From: Chloroflexota bacterium
GTDB lineage: Bacteria; Chloroflexota; UBA6077; JACCZL01
Reading direction: 5' to 3'
Assembly (NCBI GenBank): GCA_020845495.1
Contig: JADLFM010000001.1
Location: forward strand, 1-64,000
DNA: 64,000 nucleotides
Shown here: one piece after another, positions 10,452 to 18,313 of the stretch
How positions within the stretch are numbered: position 1 is the first letter of the stretch
Layout of the letters: every line of letters starts with the position of its first letter
Notes under the pieces: generated by a model
Database searches by the model: none
Told to the model about the DNA's origin: nothing
The model's input: the letters and a program-made list of their open reading frames with translations, nothing else
Program-made: the position numbers and the translations under genes

Positions 10452-11864
10452 TCAGCGCGTTGACAACTCCACGAGGTCTGCCGCCGTCCTGCCGACTCGG
10501 ATCGGCACGCCGGTCGCCTCTTCCAGCGAGTCCGGCGTCCACTCGTCGAGGGTGCGCGCCCCCTCGAAGCCAAACGCACTGCGCGGGAGGATGGCGAGGT
10601 CGACCGCACCCGCGCGGAGCGTCCGTGCAATGTCCTGGCCGCTCATCAACCCCGACACCGTGATCGCCGAACCGAAGAGCGTGTTCTCGACGACCCGGAC
10701 CTCGACCTCGAGCCCCTCGATGCGCCGGCACTCCTCGGCCATCTGGCGCAGTGCCGGCGCTGCCGCCCGTCCGCACAGCCACGCGACCCGCCGGGCCGGC
10801 TCGACCCGCTCGGGCAGCCGATGGCGGGTGCGTCGCCAGTCGGCCAGCATCACCCGTACCAACCCGACTCCGTTCTGAAGCTGCGGGAAGTCGTCATAGA
10901 AGGCCGGCCCGGGCAGACGCCTGCCCGCCATCAAGAACATTTCGTCGCTTGGATAGACGAAGCCTCGGCCTACCGTTCGCCGTAGCTCACGGTGCCAGCG
11001 AAGCACCAGCTTCAGCGTGCGCGCCGCGTCCTCCCCAGTCAGCGGGCGCACGTCGCGAGTGCGAAGGTGCGCGCTCACCCCGACCGGCACCACCGCGACC
11101 GACTGAACGACGTCCGGCAAGGCCGACAGGTCTCGCAACGTCTGGTCGAGCACAGGGCCGTCATTGAGGCCAGGGCAGAGCACGATCTGGCCGTGCACCT
11201 GCACCCCCGCCCGCCCGAGCCAGCTCAGTTGCGGCAAGATCGGCGCCGCGCCAGGATGTGCGAGCAGTCGAGCGCGCAACTCGGGATCGGTAGCGTGGAC
11301 CGATACCCGGAGCGGCGACAGGCGCTGAAAGGCGATGCGGTGCCAGTCCTCCTCGGCGAGGTTGGTGAGGGTCACGAAGCTACCGAACAGGAAGGAGTAG
11401 CGGTAGTCGTCGTCGCGGACGTAGAGTGAGCGGCGCAGCCCCTTCGGCAGTCCGCGAATGAAGCAGAACTCACAGTTGTTGTTGCACTGGCGCAGGCCGT
11501 CAAACGTGGGCTGCTCAAAGTCGAGCCCGAGGTCTTCCACGTCGGACAGGTCGACCTCGAGCGTCAGTAGCGTGCCGTCGCGCAGCACGTCGAGGGTGAC
11601 CTCGTCGCTCACCTGGGTCTGGTAGCGGACGTCGGTCAGGTCACGCGGCACCACGCCGTCGATGGCGACCACCCGGTCGCTAACCTGGAGGCCAGCCCGC
11701 TGGCTCGGGCCGCCCGCGCGTACGTGGCTGACAACGCCTCCTATGGTCCCAGGGTCGTTCGGGCGTGAGCGCTCGATCGTCCCGAAGTGGTCCAGGCCCG
11801 GATGGGTCGCACGTTCAGCCGCGGCGGGATCGAGCGCGAGTACGGGGAGCGGGCTGGCGGTCAT
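10452..11864 (-). CDS. PDZ/radical SAM/DUF512 domain protein
   Basis: This 470-aa protein resembles a conserved bacterial radical SAM family of unknown reaction. A PDZ-like segment lies at about residues 40-105 (GGVVSHVRAGGPSQRAGL). A cysteine cluster CNNNCEFC follows near 126-133, with the spacing expected for a 4Fe-4S radical SAM site. The C-terminal DUF512 region runs to the end. Its ATG overlaps the cmk stop by four bases, and it is the last gene of the minus-strand rplS operon. The substrate is unknown. Confidence 0.8.
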   Translation of the reverse strand: MTASPLPVLALDPAAAERATHPGLDHFGTIERSRPNDPGTIGGVVSHVRAGGPSQRAGLQVSDRVVAIDGVVPRDLTDVRYQTQVSDEVTLDVLRDGTLLTLEVDLSDVEDLGLDFEQPTFDGLRQCNNNCEFCFIRGLPKGLRRSLYVRDDDYRYSFLFGSFVTLTNLAEEDWHRIAFQRLSPLRVSVHATDPELRARLLAHPGAAPILPQLSWLGRAGVQVHGQIVLCPGLNDGPVLDQTLRDLSALPDVVQSVAVVPVGVSAHLRTRDVRPLTGEDAARTLKLVLRWHRELRRTVGRGFVYPSDEMFLMAGRRLPGPAFYDDFPQLQNGVGLVRVMLADWRRTRHRLPERVEPARRVAWLCGRAAAPALRQMAEECRRIEGLEVEVRVVENTLFGSAITVSGLMSGQDIARTLRAGAVDLAILPRSAFGFEGARTLDEWTPDSLEEATGVPIRVGRTAADLVELSTR

Positions 11865-12592
11865 GCGCGCTCCTGACCCTGCGACGATGTCATGGGAAGT
11901 GCCGCATCGACACCCTCCAGGCGCCGTGCCAGTAGATCTCGAATCTCGGCGGCCACCACGTCGACCGACTTCTCATCGGTGTCCACGACGATGGCGTCGT
12001 CCGCCAGCGCGAGCGGCGCGACCGACCGGCTCGCGTCAAGGTGGTCGCGCTCCTCGATCCCGCGCTGGATCGCGTCGAGGTCGGCGGGAGCGCCGCCGAT
12101 CTGAGCCAGGCGCCGCCGGGCACGCTCCCGGGCGCTAGCGGTGAGATACACCTTCAGGTCGGCAGTCGGGCAGACGACCGTGCCGATGTCACGGCCGGCC
12201 ATGACCGTGCCAGCCCCCTGCACCTGCCGTCGTTGCTGGTCGATCAGTCCGGCTCGCACGGCAGGCGAGGCGGCTACCCGGGACACGATGCCATCGACGG
12301 CCTTCGAACGGGTCTCCAGGCTGATATCGTCGCCATCTAGCAGGACATCGATCTGGCGCCCGTCGGCAACCGACGGCGGGCGTACCGCGATCGTCATCTC
12401 GCGCACCAGGCAACCCATCTCGGCCTCGTTCGCGGGGTCAGCACCTACCTGAAGCGCCCGCACGGCCACTGCGCGATAGAGAACGCCAGTATCGAAGTAG
12501 AAGTACCCAAGCTCGCGCGCGAGGCGCTCCCCGACCGTGCTCTTGCCAGCGCCGGCAGGACCGTCGAGCGCGATAACAACCGTCTTCCTCAA
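11861..12592 (-). CDS. cmk: cytidylate kinase
   Basis: The product (243 aa) phosphorylates CMP and dCMP with ATP. The P-loop GPAGAGKS is at residues 11-18, and the LGYFYFDTGVLYRA segment is typical of Cmk. The start chosen is TTG at 12592, which overlaps the rluB stop by four bases (TTGA) and has GAAGGGG upstream. No ATG or GTG lies between the rluB stop and the P-loop, so the TTG is close to forced. Overlaps on both sides suggest translational coupling. Confidence 0.9.
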   Translation of the reverse strand: MRKTVVIALDGPAGAGKSTVGERLARELGYFYFDTGVLYRAVAVRALQVGADPANEAEMGCLVREMTIAVRPPSVADGRQIDVLLDGDDISLETRSKAVDGIVSRVAASPAVRAGLIDQQRRQVQGAGTVMAGRDIGTVVCPTADLKVYLTASARERARRRLAQIGGAPADLDAIQRGIEERDHLDASRSVAPLALADDAIVVDTDEKSVDVVAAEIRDLLARRLEGVDAALPMTSSQGQERA

Positions 12593-13305
12593 GCCGTGAC
12601 CCCTTCGAGCGCCCTGACCTCGGTATCGGTCAGCCGGCGCCAGCGTCCTGGTGGTAACTCTCCAAGCGTGACCGACCCGACCCGTACTCGCCGCAACCGT
12701 ACGGCCGCCAGCCCGACTCCTGCCAGCATCCGTCGGATCTGGCGATTGCGCCCCTCGCGCAGGACGACACGCAGCCACGCACCGTCCGGCAGTCGGTCGA
12801 TCACGTCAAAGCGTGCCGGGGCGGTGCGCTTGCCGTCAAGATCGACGCCCGTCCGAAGGCGCCGAAGGCGGTCGTCGGTGACCGCGCCACCCACCAGCAC
12901 CGTGTACTCCTTCTCGACGACGTGACGGGGATGCGTCAGGCGGGCCGCCAGAGCGCCGTCATCGGTGAGAAGAATCAGACCTTCCGAGTCGTAGTCGAGC
13001 CGCCCAACTGGATACAGGCGCGTCGGGAGTGGGACGAGGTCGAGCACGGTCTGACGGCCCTCCGGGTCGTGAGCGGTTGAGACCACGCCGGCCGGCTTGT
13101 TGAGCATGACGTAGGTGGACTGCCGGGGCGCGCAGACGAGATGGCCGCTCACCTCGACCCGGTCGCGAACTGGATCGATCTGTGTCCCCAACACGGTCAC
13201 AACGACGCCATTCACCTGGACCCGCCCAGCCGCTATCAACTGTTCGCAGGCACGCCGCGAGGCCACCCCGCTCCGGGCGAGGTACTTGTGAAGTCGCTCG
13301 CTCAT
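12589..13305 (-). CDS. pseudouridine synthase, RluB/RsuA family
   Basis: The 238-aa product converts uridine to pseudouridine, probably in 23S rRNA. An S4 RNA-binding domain occupies about residues 3-60 and the catalytic domain follows, with Asp104 in GRLDYDSEG. The start is the ATG at 13305, giving the MSERLHKYLARSGVASRR N-terminus usual for the family. The frame remains open upstream, but there it is only a shadow of the next gene. The length fits RluB/RsuA. The exact target base cannot be told from sequence. Confidence 0.88.
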   Translation of the reverse strand: MSERLHKYLARSGVASRRACEQLIAAGRVQVNGVVVTVLGTQIDPVRDRVEVSGHLVCAPRQSTYVMLNKPAGVVSTAHDPEGRQTVLDLVPLPTRLYPVGRLDYDSEGLILLTDDGALAARLTHPRHVVEKEYTVLVGGAVTDDRLRRLRTGVDLDGKRTAPARFDVIDRLPDGAWLRVVLREGRNRQIRRMLAGVGLAAVRLRRVRVGSVTLGELPPGRWRRLTDTEVRALEGVTA

Positions 13306-13315
13306 CAGACGCCGG

Positions 13316-14323
13316 TCATCTCGCGGTGGCCGCCCGCCGAAGCATAGCCTGCTCGATCTGGGCGCCACGCTCGAGGGTCGGCGGCGCGCTTCCGTCCGCG
13401 TCGGCCAGATCGGCGCGGAGCCGCGCGATCCGCACGCTGTCGTGCGGCTGTGCCGCGAGCGAGGACGGTGGCCGGCCCCAGGCTGGATCGGCGAAGGCGT
13501 AGTCGAGCAGCGACGCGGCATCAGCCGCATAGTTGTCGCTGTGCAAGACAACGGCAATCGCTCGACGGCCGTCGCGCGTCGCGGTCGCCGCCAGGCACCG
13601 TCCGGCGAGGTCGTCGTAGCCGGTCTTGATACCATCCGCGCCCGCGTAGACACCCAGCAGCGGATTGGTGGCCCGGAACAACCAGCGGGGGGGCCCTTCG
13701 ACAACTTTCTGCTTCTGAGCGACGATCTGAGCGAGGGCTGGCTGTTCGAGCAGCGCCCGGCCGATGATCGCCATGTCGTACGCCGACGACACATGACCTG
13801 GATGGTCGAGGCCGTGCGGCGTCTCGAAATGGGTGTGCTGGAGCCCGAGTCGTGCGGCCGTCTCGTTCATCCAGCCGACGAAGCGTGGCACCGAACCGCC
13901 CGCAACCGCCTCGGCGATGGCGAGCGCGACATCGTTCCCTGAGTTCAGCAGCAACCCGTAGAGCGCGTCGCCGAGCGGCAGACTGTCCCCCAGGCCGATG
14001 CCAATCACGACCGGCACGACATCGTAGTTGTGGGTGGGGCGCACCGGACGGTCGAGCGGCGCGCGCTCTACCGCCACGAGCGCCGTCACCATCTTGGTGA
14101 GACTGGCTGGCGGCAGTTCGTCGAAAGCAGCCCGGCCGTACAACACCGCTCCTGTCAACGCATCCACCACGACTGCGGCACGCGACGACGGCGCCGGCTC
14201 CCGGGGCGGGACCGCCTGGGCTACTGCGGCCGATGGCGGCAGCAGCACGAGGAGTGTTGCCAGGATCGTGGTGACGACCATCAGCCAGACGCGCGCGCTT
14301 GATGCTCTCCACGGTGTGAGCAC
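13316..14323 (-). CDS. D-alanyl-D-alanine carboxypeptidase (serine-type, S11)
   Basis: This secreted penicillin-binding protein (335 aa) trims the terminal D-Ala from peptidoglycan stem peptides. An N-terminal hydrophobic segment at about 12-37 ends in AVAQA and looks like a signal peptide. SLTK (Ser74-Lys77), SGN near 130 and KTG near 225 complete the S11 active site. The start is uncertain: GTG at 14323 has a purine-rich GGCGGGGCGG upstream, while ATG at 14281 would also leave a signal peptide. There is no clear C-terminal amphipathic anchor. Confidence 0.85.
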   Translation of the reverse strand: MLTPWRASSARVWLMVVTTILATLLVLLPPSAAVAQAVPPREPAPSSRAAVVVDALTGAVLYGRAAFDELPPASLTKMVTALVAVERAPLDRPVRPTHNYDVVPVVIGIGLGDSLPLGDALYGLLLNSGNDVALAIAEAVAGGSVPRFVGWMNETAARLGLQHTHFETPHGLDHPGHVSSAYDMAIIGRALLEQPALAQIVAQKQKVVEGPPRWLFRATNPLLGVYAGADGIKTGYDDLAGRCLAATATRDGRRAIAVVLHSDNYAADAASLLDYAFADPAWGRPPSSLAAQPHDSVRIARLRADLADADGSAPPTLERGAQIEQAMLRRAATAR

Positions 14324-14438
14324 CCGCCCCGCCTCGTCGCGTGCGACAGCGCCCCGTACATCTGGCGACGCGGCTCGCTCGCTTTCAGACCCGGAGTGTG
14401 CCACAGGCTCGCGGTGGCCAACTCGATCCCGGCCGCGC

Positions 14439-14801
14439 TCAGAGGAACGCGCCACGCAGGTGCTCGATGCTGTAGACCAGTCCATCACGCTCCAGCACGA
14501 TCGCCACCACGTCCACTCGCCAGGGCGCATCTGGCGTGCCCGCCCGCTCCAGGTACGCCTCGGCGAGCCGCCCGAGACGTGCCAGTTTCGCCGCTGTGAC
14601 GGCAGCGTCGGGGGCGGTGCCGGCTCCGCCGACGCGGGTCTTGACCTCCACGAAGACGAGCTCACCGTTGTCTCGAACGATGAGGTCGATCTCGCCGCCG
14701 CTGAGCCGCACGTTTCGGTCCACAACGGTCAATCCGCGCCGCGCGAGGTAGTCGGCTGCCATCCGCTCGCCGCGGCTCCCAAGCGCCCGCCGATCCCTCA
14801 C
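14439..14801 (-). CDS. yraN: YraN/UPF0102 family endonuclease-like protein
   Basis: This 120-aa protein belongs to the YraN family, which has a Holliday-junction-resolvase-like fold and no settled function. The catalytic-type residues are visible in GGEIDLIVRDN and FVEVKTR, the E-x-D and E-x-K pattern of such nucleases. The start is GTG at 14801, overlapping the rnhB stop by four bases. The rplS-rnhB-yraN neighbourhood is common in bacteria and supports the call. Confidence 0.88.
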   Translation of the reverse strand: MRDRRALGSRGERMAADYLARRGLTVVDRNVRLSGGEIDLIVRDNGELVFVEVKTRVGGAGTAPDAAVTAAKLARLGRLAEAYLERAGTPDAPWRVDVVAIVLERDGLVYSIEHLRGAFL

Positions 14802-15646
14802 GATGCGGCCGTATCGAGTGCGTCTGAGGAGTCGGCGGCGCGCGCGCCATCGGTGGGGCGTGCGTGACTGGAGATGGGTGAGTCGCCGGCGTGGATCGGG
14901 CCGTCTACTCCGGCAGCCTGACCGAGCATTCCGGAGCGGAGGGGTGCAAACGAGTGTCGATGGAGCACCGATGCGCCGATCCGGGCGAGGGCCGCGCGAT
15001 GGACCGTGACGCCATAGCCCTTGTGGATCGCGAATCCATACCCCGACACACGGTCGTCGAGCGCGGTCAGCCATTCGTCGCGAGCCACTTTGGCGATCAC
15101 CGACGCAGCAGCGATCGACAGGCAGCAGCGGTCCCCACGCACGATTGGCCGTTGATGGACATCGATCGAGCGTAGCCGGAAGGCGTCGATCAGCAATGCG
15201 TCCGGGCGCATCGGCAGCCGCTCGACGGCTCGAACCATGGCAAGTTCGTTCGCCGCCACGATGCCGAGCAGATCGATCTCGTCGGCGGTCGTCCAGCCAA
15301 CGCCGACACCGCGCGCATGCGCAACGATGACGTCAAAGAGGGCCGCACGGCGGGCCGGCGTCAGCACTTTGGAATCGCGGACGCCATCCAGGGCTGCCCA
15401 GGTTTCGCGCGCCGCGGGCAGGATGACGGCCGCTGCCACCAGCGGCCCGGCCCAGGCGCCCCGGCCGGCCTCGTCCACGCCGGCAACAACACGAAAGCCA
15501 CTCTCGGCGAGAGCGGCTTCCTCGATCGAACGTGGGGCTACGCCGCGACTCGGGCCGGTAACCTGGCCAGGCCCTCGGCTGGAAGTGGCGTCGGATGTAC
15601 CGGTGGCACTGCCGGGCCGCTGGCGAGCCGAGCGTGCCACCTCCAC
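14798..15646 (-). CDS. rnhB: ribonuclease HII
   Basis: The product (282 aa) cleaves RNA in RNA:DNA hybrids and removes misincorporated ribonucleotides. The active-site opening GVDEAGRGAWAGP places Asp58 and Glu59, and a later Asp lies in LLIDAF. The first 45 residues are polar and not conserved, and the C-terminal 40 residues are also an extension, so it is longer than the usual 200-230 aa. The GTG at 15646 lies nine bases after the rplS stop. A later start inside the extension is possible. Confidence 0.9.
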   Translation of the reverse strand: MEVARSARQRPGSATGTSDATSSRGPGQVTGPSRGVAPRSIEEAALAESGFRVVAGVDEAGRGAWAGPLVAAAVILPAARETWAALDGVRDSKVLTPARRAALFDVIVAHARGVGVGWTTADEIDLLGIVAANELAMVRAVERLPMRPDALLIDAFRLRSIDVHQRPIVRGDRCCLSIAAASVIAKVARDEWLTALDDRVSGYGFAIHKGYGVTVHRAALARIGASVLHRHSFAPLRSGMLGQAAGVDGPIHAGDSPISSHARPTDGARAADSSDALDTAAS

Positions 15647-15654
15647 CGCCTCGG

Positions 15655-16023
15655 TCAGCTTCCCTTTTGGGAGGTCGGCCGCCGCTCCTTGATCCTGGCG
15701 GCTTTCCCGGTCAGGTCTCGGAGGTAGTACAGCTTGGCCCGCCGCACGATGCCCCGGCGCGCCACTTCAACCTTGTCGACGCGCGGCGAGTTGTACATGA
15801 AGGTGCGCTCGACGCCAATCCCGTGGCTTCCGATCCGCCGGACCGTAAAGGTGCCTTCCGGAGTCTTCGGCTTGTGGGTGCCGATCACGACGCCCTCGAA
15901 CACCTGAAGGCGCTCCCGAGCGCCCTCGACGACGCGGACGGACACGCGCACGGTGTCACCTTCCGCAAAATTCGGCAACGGTTCCGCGCGCGGAACCGCC
16001 ATCAACTGTGCAACATCAGGCAT
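15655..16023 (-). CDS. rplS: 50S ribosomal protein L19
   Basis: L19 (122 aa) sits at the 30S-50S interface. The family core is clear: [34 protein letters not shown] and [14 protein letters not shown]. The start is the ATG at 16023. It is the first gene of the seven-gene minus-strand operon ending at 10452. An extended -10 lies about 46 bases upstream. Confidence 0.95.
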   Translation of the reverse strand: MPDVAQLMAVPRAEPLPNFAEGDTVRVSVRVVEGARERLQVFEGVVIGTHKPKTPEGTFTVRRIGSHGIGVERTFMYNSPRVDKVEVARRGIVRRAKLYYLRDLTGKAARIKERRPTSQKGS

Positions 16024-16068
16024 GATCTACCACCCATCGGCACTTTCACGCGTTCGCGACAAACCGCA

Positions 16069-16077
16069 AGTATACCA
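16069..16077 (-). promoter_or_regulatory. extended -10 promoter of rplS operon
   Basis: The minus strand reads TGGTATACT: a TGn extension followed by a near-consensus -10. There is no good -35 box. The predicted start is about 16062, giving a leader of about 40 bases before rplS. Confidence 0.5.
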
Positions 16078-16090
16078 GCGCGCGAAGGCG

Positions 16091-18121
16091 TCACACCACG
16101 CCACGGCCCCGTCGCCGGCGCGAGCCCCGGCCCGTCGACCCTGCCCTCGCGACGAGAGAGGTCGCGCGTCGTTCGAGCGCGGCTCGGACCTCGACGGGCA
16201 AGATCGCCGCCAGCGCCGCTCTTGTTTCTCGGAAACGCGGCTCCTCCCCGAACGCCCGGCCGCCGACACGCTCGAGCAGTGCCAGGGCCAGCCAGGTCGT
16301 CTCCGCGACCCCTCGGTCGACCACCGCCGCTGCACCCGGCCGTGCACCCTCGGTCCGCAGCCCGAGCGACAGATCGACGGCGAGACCGGCCTCGTCGAGA
16401 ACTGAAAGAAGGTGGGTCACCCGCGTTGGCGCAACGAGGGCCAGACGATCCGAGACCCGCTCGGGCATGGCGTCCGAGGGTGCCGTCGCGAGTGCAGCCT
16501 CGAGGCTCGGAGCATCGGCGGCTGACAAGACGAGCCGTGATTCGAGCGACAGGCGTGGTCGCGCTGGCGTCGACCAGGAATCGACCGCTTCTTGCCAGGC
16601 CGTGGGCACCGGCTCGCCGAGAAGGGCGCCGACAAGCCCCAAGAGTCCGTCCGAGTCGCCGCCCAGCCGCAGGCCGCGCCCAAACGACGCCGGCGTCAGG
16701 CGATAGCGGCGGATCTCGCCGCCCCCCACGTACGCGAGGTACGGCTCCGTACGGAACAGCGTCGCGAGGTCGCACGTGAGAGGGGCGACGAGCGTCAGCG
16801 TCTCAGGCCCGAGCCTGCACGGGTCCGATGCACTGGGTGTCCCAGTGCGAGCACCCGGACCAAGTTCAGAGAGGCGCGACGTGACCGCGATTCGACGCCA
16901 GCCGGTGCGTGCCTCGCCGGTGCGTGCCTCGCCGGTGCGTGCCTCGCCGGTGCGTGCCTCGCCGGTGCGTGCCTCGCCGGTGCGGAGATCGCTCGCCGCA
17001 CCCTCGGCGCAGTCGGGAGCCTGCCCTGCTCCCCAACGGACCAGTCCGAGCCAGAACCATCGGCCTTCGAGCCATCCGCGCAGCAGCGACCGCTCGCGCA
17101 GGTTAGGCGATGCGCTCCCATCGAACGGACCTGTCGAGGCAGCCAGGGCGGGCGCCTCACCCCGAGATCCCGGCGTTGGGGCCGCGTCGGCAAGCACGGC
17201 GTCGATCAGGTCATCGGCGCCCCACCACACATCAGCGGCAACTCCGGCCAGGACTTGCACTGCGTCAGCGTGCAGCCGAGCGGCAGCCTGTCGGCCCGCG
17301 CTCCCAGGCGCCTGCCGGCCGAAGGCGCCTTCGGCTGTCGTGGTCCAGAGTGCATTCAGCAGTGCAGCGGGTGCGTTCAGCACCTCGTCGATGCGAAGGG
17401 GGTCCGGCTCGGCGCTGTTGGTACGTCCGAACCACCCTTCGCGCCGCCCCACCGACAGATGCATCCGCCAGCGGTCCGCGGGCCGCGCAGGGCCGGCATC
17501 CGCGTGCGCCGTGCCCAGCCGCGCGACGACCTGGCCGGCAGTCCGTGGCGCCCTGCTCGCCAGAGCCGCGCCGGCCACGTTCCACGCCTCGCGGCGCAGG
17601 GCGCTGGCGAGTACAAAGAGATCGCGCATCGGGTCACATTCGGCGATTCGCATCGGCTCCGGCGTGCGCTCCGCTCCCACACCTGGGCCGAGCGGGCGAA
17701 CGTCGCGCCGAAGGACTGCGACCACCTCGTCAGGTGCGACCAGGAAAGTCCCACGCCGCTGCCCGTCGACCTCGAACATGCGGTACACGAGGCCGCGATC
17801 CACGAGGGCTGCAAGGGCAACGTCGATCGCCGGGGTGACGTCGCCTGTGGGCGCGCTCGGACGGCGAGTGGCCAGCCGGCGTGCGAGCAGGCCGACTTCC
17901 TGCCGTCCGCCGGCCTGAGCCAGCAAGATGAGCGCGTCGTGGCCTGGATCGCCAGGAGCCAGTCCGATAGCCTCATCCCGCAGCCCGGCTTCGATGGCCT
18001 CCGTCACCCGGTCGACGAGCTCGATGCGAAGGCTTCCGGCCTCGACCTGCACTGCCCAGGAGGCGGCGGTGCGGTGCAACTGGCCGGTAGACAAGGACAA
18101 TAACGCGTCGCGGAGTTTCAT
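16091..18121 (-). CDS. helicase-associated (XPB/Ssl2 N-terminal-like) domain protein
   Basis: The 676-aa protein is large, soluble and rich in Ala, Arg and Gly. Its first half resembles the helicase-associated N-terminal domain seen before XPB/Ssl2-type helicases (MKLRDALLSLSTGQLHRTAASW and the winged-helix-like stretch near residues 60-135). No Walker motif or helicase core is present. A five-copy ARTGE pentapeptide repeat lies near residues 380-408, encoded by a 15-bp tandem repeat. It is separated from hppA by a hairpin and so is probably transcribed alone. The function is unknown. Confidence 0.6.
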   Translation of the reverse strand: MKLRDALLSLSTGQLHRTAASWAVQVEAGSLRIELVDRVTEAIEAGLRDEAIGLAPGDPGHDALILLAQAGGRQEVGLLARRLATRRPSAPTGDVTPAIDVALAALVDRGLVYRMFEVDGQRRGTFLVAPDEVVAVLRRDVRPLGPGVGAERTPEPMRIAECDPMRDLFVLASALRREAWNVAGAALASRAPRTAGQVVARLGTAHADAGPARPADRWRMHLSVGRREGWFGRTNSAEPDPLRIDEVLNAPAALLNALWTTTAEGAFGRQAPGSAGRQAAARLHADAVQVLAGVAADVWWGADDLIDAVLADAAPTPGSRGEAPALAASTGPFDGSASPNLRERSLLRGWLEGRWFWLGLVRWGAGQAPDCAEGAASDLRTGEARTGEARTGEARTGEARTGEARTGWRRIAVTSRLSELGPGARTGTPSASDPCRLGPETLTLVAPLTCDLATLFRTEPYLAYVGGGEIRRYRLTPASFGRGLRLGGDSDGLLGLVGALLGEPVPTAWQEAVDSWSTPARPRLSLESRLVLSAADAPSLEAALATAPSDAMPERVSDRLALVAPTRVTHLLSVLDEAGLAVDLSLGLRTEGARPGAAAVVDRGVAETTWLALALLERVGGRAFGEEPRFRETRAALAAILPVEVRAALERRATSLVARAGSTGRGSRRRRGRGVV
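16901..16985. repeat. 15-bp tandem repeat, five copies plus a partial
   Basis: The unit GCCGGTGCGTGCCTC (plus strand) repeats perfectly at 16901, 16916, 16931, 16946 and 16961, and breaks off after about nine bases at 16976. It lies inside the minus-strand helicase-associated gene and encodes ARTGE repeats in frame, so copy changes would keep the reading frame. Confidence 0.95.
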
Positions 18122-18226
18122 GGAGGCTGGATGAGGATAGCCGCCCGCGCCGCGCTCGCGCTGCCCGTCGACGCTGTCAGTCGACCCCGTCAGCGTGGCA
18201 GATGAGGCAGCAGCAACCGAGTGTAA

Positions 18227-18267
18227 CCGAAGGGCGCCGTCGCACCGGTGGCGACGACGCCCTTCGG
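18227..18267 (-). terminator. hairpin after hppA
   Basis: CCGAAGGGCG at 18227-18236 pairs with 18258-18267. A two-base internal loop and an inner GTCGC/GCGAC stem follow. It lies between the hppA stop and the next minus-strand gene. No U tract is present. Confidence 0.5.
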
Positions 18268-18313
18268 ACCGGTGGCTGGGCCTGACCGAGAGACGACGGC
18301 GGCTACGCCATCG

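Noticed and set aside
16901..16985. Possible CRISPR array
   Set aside because: Continuous in-frame 15-bp repeat within a coding gene, without spacers.
16592..18103. Plus-strand open frame of about 503 codons with repeated CLAGA peptides
   Set aside because: The repeats come from the 15-bp array read in the wrong strand; the minus-strand frame has the better start and domain resemblance.
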